64,000 nucleotides of DNA. Origin: Eucommia ulmoides. Lineage: Eukaryota; Streptophyta; Magnoliopsida; Garryales; Eucommiaceae. The position numbers and the translations under genes were made by a program. Location: positions 5,286,579-5,350,578 of the forward strand of contig CM028335.1 in the NCBI GenBank assembly GCA_016647705.1. Reading direction: 5' to 3'. Under the pieces are notes generated by a model. The model ran no database searches and was not told where the DNA came from. It saw only the letters and a list, made by a program, of their open reading frames with translations. Every line of letters starts with the position of its first letter. The first letter of the stretch is position 1. Positions 32,906-45,910 of the stretch are shown here, piece by piece.

Positions 32906-33439
32906 CCAAGTGGGAGATTGTTAGGAAATTTTATTTCCTCATCTAATTTTGGGCAACATATTGTTAATTCCATTATATTTGCTATTTAAATTTAATGGGC
33001 TAAAAAATTTAAGTGATCTAATTAATTTGGGTAAACTCATAGACTACTCAAAATAATATGGGTTAAATGAGTAGATACTGAAAACTGTTGGGGTAATTAG
33101 GGGATTATGGGAACCCTAATAACACCATATAAAAACATAATACTATGGTTATGGTCCCCAACAATATCAAATCATCTTGATGGCTCTCTTCTGCCCATCT
33201 GGAAGAGAATCGCGAATCCCATCGAGGAACTCTGGAGATTTCATTGAGGAAGGCCACGTACCTGCTCGATCTGTGTTCTTCTCGTGATCGATTGTCACAG
33301 GATTCTGCATTAGAAGTCAATTGATAGTAATGGATCCAGGTACGTAGTTTACGTGTACATTAGAACTCTTGGTGATTTGATATGTTGATTAAGGTCTTAT
33401 AGATTTAGATCTATAGGGATTAAAAATAAAATCCCAACA
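32906..33439 (+). repeat. Polypurine tract and 3' LTR of the copia element
   Basis: The purine-rich caagtgggaga precedes tgttaggaaattttatttcc at 32919; the LTR ends aaaataaaatcccaaca at 33439 (521 bp). A TATA-like accatataaaaac lies near 33126. Confidence 0.9.
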
Positions 33440-33589
33440 CGAAGTACCACCACCACCCCCGCACATACAACCTATATCTCCATATTTCTCTCTTTCTTCT
33501 CTCTCTCTCTTTATATACACACACATACACACACAAAAACATATACAGATATATGACCCGTGTCTAAATGCACGTATGTCTAAAACAAT

Positions 33590-34415
33590 TGAATCTAATT
33601 TAATATTATCTTTTATTTAATTTTTATAAATTAATGTTTCAGTATTATTAATTTAATGTCCTTATATTATTTCTCTATTTTTATATTTTTCTCTTTATAT
33701 TATTTCTTTAATTTAATTTTCGTAAATTTAATATATTATTGTTATTATGACTAAATTTAATTTTCAAATATTAATTCTATAATTTCATAAATTTAATGTC
33801 CATAATTTTCGTATTTTTTTGTTTTCTCTTTTTTATATTATTTATGTAGTTTTTTGTTAATAAAATGTCCAGAATTTTAGTATATTATATTTTCTCTTTA
33901 TATTATTTGTTCAATTTAATTTTTATAAATTTAATATTTCTCTAATATTATTAAATTTAATGTCCATATATTATTTTTATAATTTTTAAAAAATTAATAT
34001 CTATAATTTTCGTATATTATATTTCTTCTTTTATATTATTTTTTTCATTTAATGTTTCAATATATTACTAATTTTAATGTGCATATATTAATTCTATCAT
34101 TTTCATGACGTTAATGTCCATAATATATTATATTTCCTCTTTTCTGTTATTTTTTAATTTAATTCCTATAAATTTAATATTATTTTTGTATTATTCCTAA
34201 ATTTAATGTCCATATATTATTTTTATAATTATCGTTAATTAACGTCCATAATTTTCGTCTATTATATTTTTTATTTTTTTTATTATTTTCTTAATTTAAT
34301 TTTTAGAAATTTAATGTTTAAGTATTATTAATAAATTTAATGTAATTTAATGTTCACATATTATCTTTATTATTTTCATAAATTTAATGCCGATAATTTT
34401 GGTTATTATATCTTC
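33590..34415. repeat. Degenerate AT-rich tandem repeat, about 115-130-bp period
   Basis: Blocks such as 'aaatttaatgtccatatatta', 'ttttataattttc' and 'cgtatattatatttcctctttt' recur six or seven times with drift. Base composition is above 80% AT. It sits between two retroelements and could be satellite-like or a retroelement spacer. Confidence 0.6.
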
Positions 34416-37065
34416 CCATCAGCGACTCAGTCTTCCCTGTACCCTTTGACCTAGTTCATTCTAATGTCTGGGGACCTTCACATTCTCCTACAATAGGGGA
34501 TCTAGATATTTTTTCATATTTGTCGATGACTATTCTCAGTACACCTGGATATCTCTCATGCATAAATGTTCCGAAATACCGCAAATCTACTCAAATTTTT
34601 CTGCCATGGTTAAAACTCAATTTTCTAGCACTATCAAAATGTTTCGATCTGACAATACCATGGAATACAAAGATCAATATTTCCTAGCCACACTTCGAAA
34701 ACATGGAACTCTTCCCATAGATCTTGCCCTGGAACTTCTACCCAAAATGGTCGAGCCGAACGTAAACATCGTCATATCTTAGATATTGTCCGAGCTTTAC
34801 TTATTTCATCATCTTGTCCAAAACACTTCTGGGGAGAAGTTGCTTTAACTGTTGTTTATACTATTAATCGGGTTCCTTCACCTACTATTGGTAATCATTC
34901 CCCTTATGAGAAGTTACACGGAGTCTCTCCAGATTACAACCTCTTAAAAGTCTTTGGGTGTGTCTGTTTTTTTCTCCTACAACCTCATGAACATACCAAA
35001 TTGGAACCTTGTGCTCGAGCTTGTTGCTTCCTAGGATATGGAATCAAACACAAAGAATAACGAGTTTGGGATCCCATTTCTAATTGTCTTTGTATTTCTC
35101 GTTATGTCACTTTTTGGGAACACAATATGTTTTCCTCAATATCTAAATTCCATTCAACAACTATCCCTAACCAACAATATTTCACTAATCCATCCTTTGA
35201 CTTATTTCCTGATCATCTAAGCACAAATGTCGATGAGCCACAAATAGATACTCCAATTACTCCACAGACTCCCACTGATGTCCCTGCTCCATCTACAAAT
35301 CCTGAGCACAGAATCCTCGAGTATGTCCTAATAACATCGATGTTGCAACAACTGAGCCTGCTCTAATGACTTCAGATGTTGTACCAGCTGAGCTTGCTCC
35401 AATGACATCAGATGTTGAACCAACTCAGCATATCTCAGAGATTACTCGATGCTCTAGCAGGGTAACCCAACCTCCCCATATCTTCGTAATTTTCATTGAT
35501 TTTTTACTATACTTAATCTGCATGAGCCTCAATCCTATAAGAAGACCAGTACTAACTCTCTTTGGCAGAAAGCAATGAATGAGGAACTTCATGCTCTAAT
35601 CAAAACTCATACTTGGGATCTTATTGCTCTTCCTTCGAGAAAAACTCCAATTGGATAGAAGTGGATTTATAAAATCAAAACACTTTCTGATGGCTCAGTT
35701 GAACGCTATAAAGCATGACTTGTTGCAAAAGAATTTTCTCAAGAATATGGCATGGACTACGAGGAGACATTTGCTTCTATATCAAGACTTACATATGTCC
35801 GTACTCTTCTTATTGTTGCTGTCATTCACAAATAGACTCTTTTTCATATGGATGTTAAGAATTCCTTCCTCAACGGTGATCTTCTAGAGAAAGTTTACAT
35901 GCATATTCCTCTTAGCCTATCTGCCTTTCAACACAAAGTATGTCGCCTCCGTCGTGCCTTATATGGTCTCAAACAAGCTCCACGTGCTTAGTTTGCAAAA
36001 TTCAGTACCACCATTAGCCAGTTTGGGTTCACATCCAATGCTCATGATTCTACCATGTTTCTTCGCCAAACGAAAAATGGCATTATCCTTATTTTATTAT
36101 AAGTGGATGAGATGATCATTACAAGGGATGATCTACGCGGGATCTCAACACTTAAACAATTTCTCAACAGTCAATTTGAGATAAAAGATTTTGGTGTGCT
36201 TACCTATTTTCTTGGCCTCAAAGTCTCATCTATTTCAGATGAATATTTTCTCTTTCAGGTTAAATATGTCTTTGATCTTCTTTCCAAGGTTGACATCATT
36301 GACTCTACTATTGCCAACACTTATTTGGAGCCAAATGTCAGACTTACTCCATTAGATGGATCTCCTCTTCAGGAAGTCACTATTTATCGTCAATTAGTTG
36401 GAAGTTTGGTATATCTTACAATTACTTGTCCAAACATTGCCTATGTCGTTCATCATGTTAGCTAGTTCCTGTCTGCTCCTCGAACCACTCATTTTTCAAT
36501 TGTTCTTCGAATTCTTAGGTATGTCAAATGAACCATGTTTCACGGGCTTAATTTTTCTTGTCAAATTGCTCACATCTTACAAGCATACTCTAATGCCGAC
36601 TGGGCCGGAATCCTACTGATAGACGTTTTACCACCGGTTATTATTTTTTCTTGGACAACTCACTCATTTCCTGGAGAAGTAAGAAATAAACCGTAGTTGT
36701 CCATTCCAGTACTGAAGTTGAGTATCATGTCATTGCTGATGCAACACAAGATATTATTTGGCATTAACTGCTTTTCTCTGACATGGGAATATTTTCCCCC
36801 ACAACTAAGGTTCTAAATTATGACAACTGAAGTACTATTCAAATCACCCACGATGATGTTTTTCACGAGCGCACCAAACACATTGAGACTGATTGTCACT
36901 TCATCTGGTATCATATTCTTCATAATACCATTTTTCCCCACTCCGTTAGTTTTGCCGATCAAATAGCAGACATTTTCATCAAGGCACATCCATCCGGGCG
37001 CTTTCATACTCTACTTTCCAAACTCAAGATGAAATCCAATTTACCACCTTGAGTTTGTTTGGGGA
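34416..37065 (+). mobile_element. Second Ty1/copia pol remnant (integrase to RNase H)
   Basis: The integrase part begins near 34420 (PVPFDLVHSNVWGPS). RT blocks appear at 35575-36130 (MNEELHALIKTHTWDLIALP, then YKA-LVAKEFSQEYGMDYEE, DVKNSFLNGDLLEKVYM, LRRALYGLKQAPRA and a decayed catalytic region VDEMIIT). RNase H follows to 37052 (SKLKMKSNLPP then stop). Gag and protease are absent on the left. Multiple stops and frameshifts are present. It resembles the minus-strand fragment at 62977-64000, so the two are probably one lineage. Confidence 0.85.
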
Positions 37066-37289
37066 TGTCAATGATATCAAAGATATGATCCAACTCATTT
37101 GTCAAAGATTCACCCTCTATCATCATTGATGCAAACTCACGCTCAAGTCCTCATTTTCTCCATTATTTATTGCTTCAATCAACTCCATTAATTGTTTAGG
37201 ATTTTGTTCATTTTTAGTCATATATATGGATATGATTGTAACGATATTAATGATGCAATGAATATAATTTCACTCTGATTTTCTAAACA
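37066..37289 (+). repeat. Probable short 3' LTR of the second copia remnant
   Basis: It follows a purine-rich gagtttgtttgggga and starts tgtcaatgatatc; a plausible end is ttttctaaaca. Its 224-bp length is short but normal for some copia lineages. No 5' partner was found, so the right edge is tentative. Confidence 0.45.
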
Positions 37290-40200
37290 ATTGATAAATT
37301 ATTACATCTTATTCAATATTTTGTTAAAGAAAATTTTAAATTGAAAATAAAAATTAATTTGTTTGAAAATAACAAAAATGATTTCAAAAATTCAAAATTA
37401 CATCTTTTGAAAAGTTATATGACAACAAAAGAGTTTTGTGATGTTGTCTTTGGAAATAAACAACTTGATTAATAATGTTGAATATTTTGAAAATAAAAGA
37501 GAATTTTTGAAAAATAATATAAATAGCCTAAATGATAATATTTCAAGTTTTCAAAATAACGAAAAGAGATATAATGAAGATCTTGAAAATTCTAAACTTG
37601 AAAAAGAAATTTTTTCATCAAAAAATCAATTTCTTGAAAGTAAGTATAATGCTCTCAAAAATGATTTTGAAAATGTTACTACGATGAAATCTATTTTGGA
37701 AATAAATATTGATGATTTGAAGAAAGATTTTGAAAAATAAAAAATCAAAACTTAAGTTGATTTTTGAAAAATATAAAGATTTTAATTCTAAGAGAATTGA
37801 GAATTGCAATAAATGTTGTGCCTCATCGTCTAGACTTTTTCATCATATTGTCAATGATAGATTAACGTTATTGAAAAATTATAAATTATTTATATCGCAT
37901 GCTAATCATCATATTAGAAGAAATAATGATCTTTTGAAATATAAATGTTATTATTTCAATAAAATTGATCATTATAAGGTCTCATGTCTTTATCGGAAAT
38001 ATAATTTTAAGACTAACAAAAATAGATCCAAGATTATTTGGAAACCAAAAAGGGATATAAAGTTTAATATTGTAAAAAATTACACTACTATGAGTAGAAA
38101 TCATAATGAAGTCAAGGATAAGATATCTAAACCGAAGAGGTTAACCAAAGTAAAATCTAAGTTTTCACATATTGTGAAGATGAGCGTAATGGCATAAGAA
38201 ATGGACATCTAAGACACACATCAACTAAGGAGGTTTAGAGGATACAAGAATGTTGAAACAAAAAATGTATTCAAACTAAGAACCAATACTAATGCCTATG
38301 TTCATAAAGGTAAATCAATTACAATGACAAATGAAGATACATCTAACTCTCGTGCTCATAAATTTAAAAATTGTGAAAGCATTAGATGCTCGGTTTGTTG
38401 ATTACAAGTCGGTATGTGTTTCTTAGACATGCTCTTAAATGGTTATATTTATCGTCTTAAGAAATATGATATGATGATTCTTTAAGAATTACAAAATGAT
38501 TTGTTACAATTCTAAGATATATGTTTTTACATAGTAATAACCTTATACGTTTATATATGCATTAATTATGTGTAGTTATATTAGTTGTATAGATAAAAAT
38601 CTAAACATGCATGTTTTAGACTTGGGCATTATTATTTGCTAATGTTTTTGTAGTTCAAATTAGTTTTTCATTGAATCATATTAAGTGTTTTGAATGCTAT
38701 ATATATTTACATATGATTAAACACTTTTAAAAACTTTCAAATGAATGATTTTTTGCTGAAATTGATTAATAGTTTTTTATAACCTTTACCGTTTTTTCTA
38801 TATCTCTCATTCTACTTATCGGATTGACCTTAATATTTTTTGTGTATTTTTGGAAAAAATTAAGAATGTATAAAACAAATTTAAACATTTATTTGGTCAA
38901 AATCCAGATTGGTTTGGTTATAATACATCTGGAACATTTTCTGTCCATGAAATTATTTGACAACATTAATGCATTGTCTTTAAACTTGATTGTATTGTTC
39001 CAAATGGTCAACCAATGACTTGTATGAGTTATTTGGAATGTATAAACTTGATAAAAATATTCTGAAACTATTTTGAATTATTTGTCATTCATTTAATTTC
39101 TAAAATCCAATTAAGGACTAATCCAATTTATATTGAGTTGTAGTGTATTTTCTTAACTTGTATACTATGATAAATGCTACAACCTTAATTAAATAAGTTG
39201 ATTTAATATGTCAAGACTCTCATATCTCATTAATTATATTTTGAATGTATATATCATTCCATAATGAGTTTTAAATCTCAATTTGACAATTTGAGTTGGT
39301 AGTATTCAAAATTCAACTTATAACTCATGTTTGTTGACTTTAACTTTGATTTTAAAGATCTATCTTTTACACTATTATCACAACTTAAAAATTATGAATT
39401 CATGAATATCATATTTGATTAATTATTTATTAATTGCATGAAACATATGTGATATATTGGAATATATGGTATATTTCAATATTAAGGAATATATTATCAT
39501 TGGTGACTATTGTTAAATTCATAATTGGATATATAAGCTATTATTTATGATATTTTTGACAAGTATTTTTCAAGAGTTCAAGTTTTAAATATTTTATTCC
39601 CCCTTGTCAACGACTTTGAAGATTCATAGATTGTTGGAACTCTAAAAAACTTCAATGAATGATAGAGTTGAATTTTCATTCCATCCGACGGTAACGAAGT
39701 TCATTCTAATAGAACACTCTTCTAGTCTTTATCGATAATAGTTACTTATGATTGCCTATGTACTAACAATAGCATTATCATGTTAACAATATCTTAATAT
39801 GATTGAATGATTGTCTTAATGATGTGAAATCTTTGATGAATATGCTTAAAATAATGTTGTTACATATGGATATTGAAAATGGATTGTGAATTCATAAATA
39901 TATCTTTGGATATAATGTAACTATCTTATAGTTGGTGAAACTCCTATGAAAATCTATAGTAGTAAAATATTTATACATCACATGTAAAATTATTTTACTT
40001 GAACATTTTGCTTTAACTAATTGTATTAGTTCATCTTGCCAATGGTATCACTATATATGTTTATTCTTAATGATATGGTATGATAAGATGATATACTTAA
40101 AATTTATGTGATTAACTCATGTTTTGATGACTATAATCGATTGGTATCATATGAATTAGAGTATTTATCGAATTCTTGTTTGATTACTCATATGATGATA

Positions 40201-40733
40201 GAAAAATTATATTGCATGGATATAGTTCTTAATAATAATATCATTATGATCATGAACTCATTTAAACCTCATTCTAATATTGTACTATATGTTCATATAC
40301 CATGAGTTGATATATTATGTAATAAACATTTTCATATTTAATTGAGGGTGTTCTCCTATGCATAGAATCTTTATGATATTTTGAGAACACATGTTTTTGT
40401 GATTTAGCCATTGTGCTTAAATGATATAATACCTATATACTTGGATTATGATATATTATGTGAAATTGATTGAAATGATTATTGCTTGACACACAATTGA
40501 TTTGAAAATAGTATGCAACAATAGGTATCCAATTAGTACTATGCATTATAATTGATGAAATACTTGATTCTAAAACAAAGTTGCTGTATGCTAGTTGTTT
40601 GGTGGTTGATCTTAATTCAATACATGTTTATTAGCACTTATACCCCCATTGTTCTTAAATTTTTATAAATTCAAATCAAAAGATTTGATTGCCTTTAATA
40701 TGTTGAAAAATTCCCATCTTGATAAAGGGAGGT
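37290..40733 (+). mobile_element. SIRE-like copia remnant, left part (gag and spacer)
   Basis: Coiled-coil gag sequence (about 37410-38400) is followed by 2.3 kb of AT-rich sequence without recognisable pol. The same remnant continues after the LINE at 50233, since the 13-bp gataaagggaggt is at both junctions. The assignment to a SIRE/Maximus-like lineage rests on the coiled-coil gag and the 'gatgatgtcaaa-gggga' 3' region beyond the LINE. pol must have been lost before or after the nested insertions. Confidence 0.6.
37410..38400 (+). pseudogene. SIRE-like gag C-terminal remnant
   Basis: The first frame (37438-37740) is a Lys/Glu/Asn-rich coiled coil (NNINSLNDNISSFQNNEKRY). The next (37730-38197) has a broken knuckle (CYYFNKIDHYKVSC, second Cys lost to Phe) and then a basic tail. 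This order is typical of the long gag of SIRE-type copia elements. Frame changes and stops mark it as dead. Confidence 0.65.
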
Positions 40734-41107
40734 ACTTATTACTTTAGAATTAAAAGTTTTGTGTATTTCTAGATAGAGAAGCTCTCTTTTGAAACTCGTG
40801 CTCAGCCTCTTTTGACACGTTTTCAACTGTGCTCTGCCCTAATTGTGGGCTTTTTGATTCCATTTTGTTGTTCTACTGGTATTATGGATGATCGATGCGT
40901 TTTATGGAAAGAAAAAATCCTCCTAAAGGTTCCTCCATTCTAGAGAAAGACTGTCTGGCAAGAAGCACGAAGAAGGTTGAACAAAATTCTTTAACTTTTT
41001 TGTGTCTACACATGGAAATCAAAACTAGGTCCACAGCCTAAAGCACAGACTTGATTATGGTAGAAAACTAAGGGGATGCTCCTCCATCTTCAGTTTTCTC
41101 AACTCCT

Positions 41108-42373
41108 TTGAAGGTAATCAATCATGAGGTTTCTCAAAAGGGAGTGGTTTCTGATCCTTCAAGTTTCTCTAATGTCCCTTTTGGAATTCCTTCAAGCATA
41201 TCGAATCTTCCCACTGAGACGACCTCAGTGGCTAAGGTAAGTACTGAAATCCCTAAGTCTTTTAAGGATGTGATGAATTGGGTAAAAATTTATGCGATTA
41301 ACAAAACTGAGAATGCCTATTTTGTTAATGATGAAGAGCCAGTGATGATGCCTCTTGATGGTGATGAGGAGTCATCAAATGGAGAAAAATAATAATGCTC
41401 CTAGATTTAAAATTCCACCTATATGGCTTAAAAAATCAATGAAAAATGGCAAAATTCTTTAATTATTAGACTGCTTGGTAGAAACATAGCATATAAAACT
41501 CTCAATTTTGAAGTGTCGACCATGTGGAAAACCTAAGGAGATTTTGAACTTATTGATTTAAGTTGTGGTTTTTACCTTGCTAAGAATTCCACTATTTCAG
41601 ACTCACACCGTGTTCTTACTGAAGGCCCTTGGGTGATCTTTGACCATTACTTAACTGTTAGGAAATGAGTACCTAATTTTCATCCCAAAGATGCTAGAGA
41701 TACTAGAACTTCGGTATGTGTTAAATTCCCAAAACTTCTTGTTGATTTCTATGAATCCCCTTTGTTGTACTCTATTACTATATCTATTGGTAAACCTATT
41801 AAATTGGATAGTAACACTATTGCATCTGTCTGTGGTAAGTTTGTGAGGGTTTGTATTGAAATCGATCTAGAACAACCGTTAACCACTAAAGTTGAGTTGG
41901 ATGGAAAGTGGTATTATTTGGAATATGAAAGTATACATGTTAGCCGTCATGGTTGTGGTAGAGTGTCACATAGAATGAAATTTTTCCCTTTTAAAAATAC
42001 CGGTGTAGTAGTAACACCGGCTTCTAAAAGTCCGGTGAACATCCATGACACTACTATTGTTAAGTCTAATAATATGAAAAATATGGAAAACAATAACCAA
42101 CCTTTGAAGGCCTCTATTGTCAATAATAATGATAGTAATGTGGAGAAAGATTTTGGTAGTGTTTCTAATACTTCTACCAAGGACCAACATGTGATGGAGT
42201 CAAATGATAATAAAAAGAGTCAAGATGACGCTGAATTTGGTCCTTGGCTTCTTGTTAAACGTATAAGAAAATTTATTTCGGATAAATCTAAATTTTATGG
42301 TTCTCAAAATACTTATAACAAGTTTGTTCAGAAGTATGGAGATGTTGAAATTGGGCCTAATAGAGGTAAGTAA
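41108..42373 (+). pseudogene. LINE ORF1 remnant (DUF4283-like)
   Basis: Gag-like text includes LSCGFYLAKNSTISDSHRVL (about 41560-41630), GPWVIFDHYLTV, IGKPIKLDSNTIASVCGKF and CIEIDLEQPLTTK, the DUF4283 pattern common in plant LINE ORF1. The zinc knuckle that normally follows is degraded (HGCGRVSHRMKF). Stops near 41390 and 41668 break the frame. Confidence 0.8.
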
Positions 42374-43139
42374 AATCACAGGAGTAAAATAAATGACAAT
42401 AATATAGGCCTAGCTCAATCCGGTTATAGAATTAATAGTCAGGCTACAAACAATAAAAAATTTAGCCCAATTCAAAAAAAAAAAAAGCTTCTAATATCTC
42501 TAAATAGGTATCTAATATTGGTAAGAAAGGTTACAAAGTTGTTGGCCCAAAAGCAAGTTTGGGACAAATGATTTCTAATAATGTTGTGGGTCCTACTCCT
42601 AAGAATTTAACTTTAACCTTGGATGTTAAACTTGTGGCCCCCATGCTGTCCAAAAACCAAGATAATGCTTCTAAGTTGTCCAATGTCTTGGGTCTTGTGC
42701 CCATGCCTTCATTTACTTTCTGTTCCACTCCCTTCAATAATGATGTCTCAGTTTCTTCTAACAAATCTGTGGGTGAACCGAAAATCATACCTATTAATAT
42801 GGAAACAAATGAGAATAAAGCTCATTCAAAGTTTTTCCATATCTCCCATTTTTATTTCTCCTTCCCCACTTCTTCTAATCCATACCACATTCTTTCTTCC
42901 CCTAATTCTACCTCACCAATCATCCAAAATCCTATATCAGATGATGGATGTTCAGTTTTGGGTGGTGAAGCAAATCAGGATGGAAGTCAGTCTATTAGAA
43001 ATGCAGTTGAACACACCTTTTCTATGAGAGATGTTTATGGAAGCAGCGAAAGCATGGAAATTGAGTCTTTAGAGATGCAAACTGCTACTAAGAGCTTAGG
43101 ATATAGACCTTCTTCCCAAACTGTCAAGTCTTAGATATA

Positions 43140-45006
43140 TGAAGATTGTATCCTAGAATTGTTGAGGGGCGGGAAACCCTATTTTTAAATCCACTTTTAA
43201 ATACATTTTCATGATGTACAATCCTAATATTTTTATTCTTCTTGAGACAAAGGTTGATATGAGTTCAATGGGTAATTTTTTTAAGAGTTTGTGTCTAACC
43301 AATTCGTGCTACATTGACCCCTATGGTAGAGGGGGTGGTATACGGATTGTGTGGATTCCTGATAGAGTTAGGGTGAATATTGTATCTACTAAACATTAGG
43401 CAATCAATGCTATTGCCAACCGTACAAATCATGAAGAGTGGCTTTTGTCGGTTGTTTATGCGAAACCTAATCATATAATGAAACAAGAACTGTGGAAGGA
43501 TATAAAGGAGGTTTCTCTTCTTAACTTTTCTCCTTGGTTGGTGACTGGCAATGTCAATGACATTGCCTCCCAAAGTGAGAATATGAGCCCTTGTTTGCTT
43601 TCTAATATTGCTCGCATTCACTACTTTAATCGTAACTTGAATAACTGTGGGTTAGTGGTTTGGGTTCTAATGGACCTAAAATGACTTGGACGAATACGGT
43701 TAAGAGCGGTATCCGAATTGGTAAACGCCTGGATCGAGCGCTTGCTAATGACAAATGGAATGAGATCTTTCCGAATACGGGTGTGGAAACCCTTCCTCAT
43801 ATGTACTCTGATCATTCTCTTTTACTTATTAATTGTTATGGTTTCAACCCCCCATTCGGATTAAACCTTTCCATTTTGTTGCAATGTGGTTAACGCATGA
43901 TAATTTCAAAAATTTAATGTTGGATAATTGGATTGATAATGATTCTAATTCGGATTTGAAATTGAAGAAATTCACTTCTATTCCAAAACCTTTGGGAATA
44001 TTTTTAAAATTAAACGAAATATTTTAGTTAGACTAAATGGTGTTAAAAAAATGCATGATTGATTCTTTACTCATAATTTAAGTTGTTTTGAACAATCTCT
44101 TCAAAAAGAGCATAGAGATATTTTGATTAAGCAAAAAATTCATTTGCACCAAAAATCTAGAAATCATTGGCTCCAATTTGGTAATAAAAATAATAATTCT
44201 TTCATTGTATGACTTTGAATGGAACACGTAGAAATAAAATTTCTATGCTAAAAAAGACTATATTTGGATTAGAAAGATGAGCTAAAATTACATGTTAAAG
44301 AGTTTTTCCAATGCTTATTCTGTGATGACATATCTATAGTTTTGTTAGAAACTGTTTTATAAATGCTGATATGCCTCCTACTTCTAATAAAACTTTCATT
44401 GTTCTCACACCTAAAATTGATGTTCCAGATAATATTAACCAATTTCGTCTTATAAGTCTTTGTAATACCACTTATAAATTGGTTACTAAATTGCTTGTTA
44501 ATAGGCTTAAACCTATGTTGGATAATCTTGTGGGCCCATTTTAGAGTAGCTTTGTTCTGGGAAGGATGAGTACGGATAATGTTATTATTACTCAGGAGAT
44601 CATTCATTCTCTTAGAAAGTTAAAGAGCAAAGAGGGTTGTATCATTTTGAAATTTGATCTTGAAAAAACCTATGATAGAATTAGTTGGAATTTTCTTAAA
44701 GATACCCTCATTAGTTTTAACTTCCCTGATCTTTGGGTGAATTTGATTATGTCTTGTGTGACGAATGCCTCCCTTTCTATTCTTTGGAATGGAGAACCCC
44801 TTGACGATTTTAAACCCTCTAGGGGTCTTAGGCAAGGGGATCCTTTATCCCCTCATCTTTTCACCCTTTGTATGGAGAGACTCTCGCATTTGATTGTTGA
44901 TAGTACCAACAGAGGTATTCGGAAAGGTTTGAGAGTTGGGAAAAAAGGCCTAATTATCTCCTATTTATTTTTCGCTGATGACCTTATCCTACTTGTGAAA
45001 TCAAAT
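43140..45006 (+). pseudogene. LINE ORF2: endonuclease and reverse transcriptase, first part
   Basis: APE-type endonuclease motifs are FILLETKVDM (catalytic Glu kept), GRGGGIRIVW, VVYAKPNH, TGNVNDIAS (the usual GDFN is altered), KRLDRALANDKWNE and MYSDHSLLL (SDH kept). RT follows: NQFRLISLCNTTYKLVTKLL, LKFDLEKTYDRISWNF, SRGLRQGDPLSPHLFTLCM and YLFFADDLILLVK, with an intact FADD catalytic motif. The frame runs directly into the insertion at 45007. Several stops lie upstream (for example 43399, 44542). Confidence 0.9.
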
Positions 45007-45180
45007 TGATAAGTCAATTTCTAATAACTATAACTTCATAATTAAGTGTTAGTTTTGAGTGAATTTTAGTGCTTTTGAGTGTAGTTCCTAATTTTATTCG
45101 GTTTATTGTGTAGGCCTAGGAAAACGGAGAAAAAGAATCATAATGGTGAAATCAAGAGGAAGAAATCCACCAACAGATGG

Positions 45181-45910
45181 GCTGCAACGCCAAATAGAAT
45201 GGCGCTGCAGCTAGGGATGGTCATGGGCCTGGGCCCCACCCACTCTTTTTGAGGGCTTGGGTTTGTGTTTTGAGCCCGTGGGCCGGGCTTGGACTTGAAA
45301 ATGAAAGCCCGATGAATTTTAGGGCCGGGCTTGGGCTTGGCTATTTTCCTTTAGGGCAGGCTCGGCCCGGCCCGGTCATTAAAAAATTATATATATTAAT
45401 TTACATATGAAAATATTGTGATTTACATATTAGATTCTTAATTTATTTGATATTATTATACTATATATTAATTAATTATTTAAAAAAAAATAGTTTAAAT
45501 TGCAGTGTTTAGTTATAAGATTTTATCATAACCCTAAATCTGTGTTTAATAAGTGTGTTCTATTCTGAATTGGATTGTAGTTTTTTTTTTTGGTTAATTA
45601 TAAAAAAATTATATTTTTCAATTCTGTTCTATTTTTGTATTTTTTTAAAATTAAAAAAAAATATAGGGTCGAGTTGTGGGCTTAGGTTATTTTTATAGGG
45701 TCGGGCTTGGAATTAAGGCCCGACCATAGGGCCGAGCCGGGCTCGGGCCTAACAATTTTTCGTAATATCCTAGTTTAAGCCCGGCCCGACCCATGACCAT
45801 CCCTAGCTGCAGCGAAGTACCCATTCTGCCTTTTGGCATTTCATCGTCATTGCTACTGCCCTAAATTTATTTAGGGTGGCGTTGCAGCATAGGATCCCCG
45901 CTGCAGCGCT
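45181..45910 (-). repeat. GCTGCAGC-type palindromes of copy C, split by the MITE
   Basis: Motifs are gctgcaacgcc (45181), gcgctgcagc (45202), gttgcagcat (45881) and cgctgcagcgct (45899). Core starts within pairs are 23 bp (45183/45206) and 19 bp (45883/45902) apart. One palindrome, gctgcagc, is the exact 8-bp target site of the hAT MITE. Confidence 0.85.
45212..45805. mobile_element. hAT-type MITE (594 bp), 8-bp TSD gctgcagc
   Basis: Perfect target duplication gctgcagc at 45204-45211 and 45806-45813. Terminal inverted repeats are tagggatggtcatgggcc and ggcccgacccatgaccatcc (ending at 45805 with cta). Subterminal GC-rich 'gggcttgggc/gcccgacc' blocks flank an AT-rich centre. Non-coding. TSD length and ends fit the hAT superfamily. 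Confidence 0.95.

Larger units (their letters stand above)
25305..33439 (+). mobile_element. Ty1/copia retrotransposon, decayed, with long palindrome-rich leader
   Basis: Two LTRs (25305-25718, lacking about the first 110 bp, and 32919-33439) enclose PBS, a 1.3-kb leader, gag, protease, integrase, RT and RNase H in copia order. The gag knuckle has lost one Cys (CYFWKKKGHMKNEC), the protease motif is WVDFGATAH instead of VDSGAT, and there are in-frame stops in integrase and RT. A 1.3-kb solo LTR (copy A) sits in RT. The element is not autonomous. Because the 5' LTR is truncated, no target duplication can be read. Confidence 0.9.
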
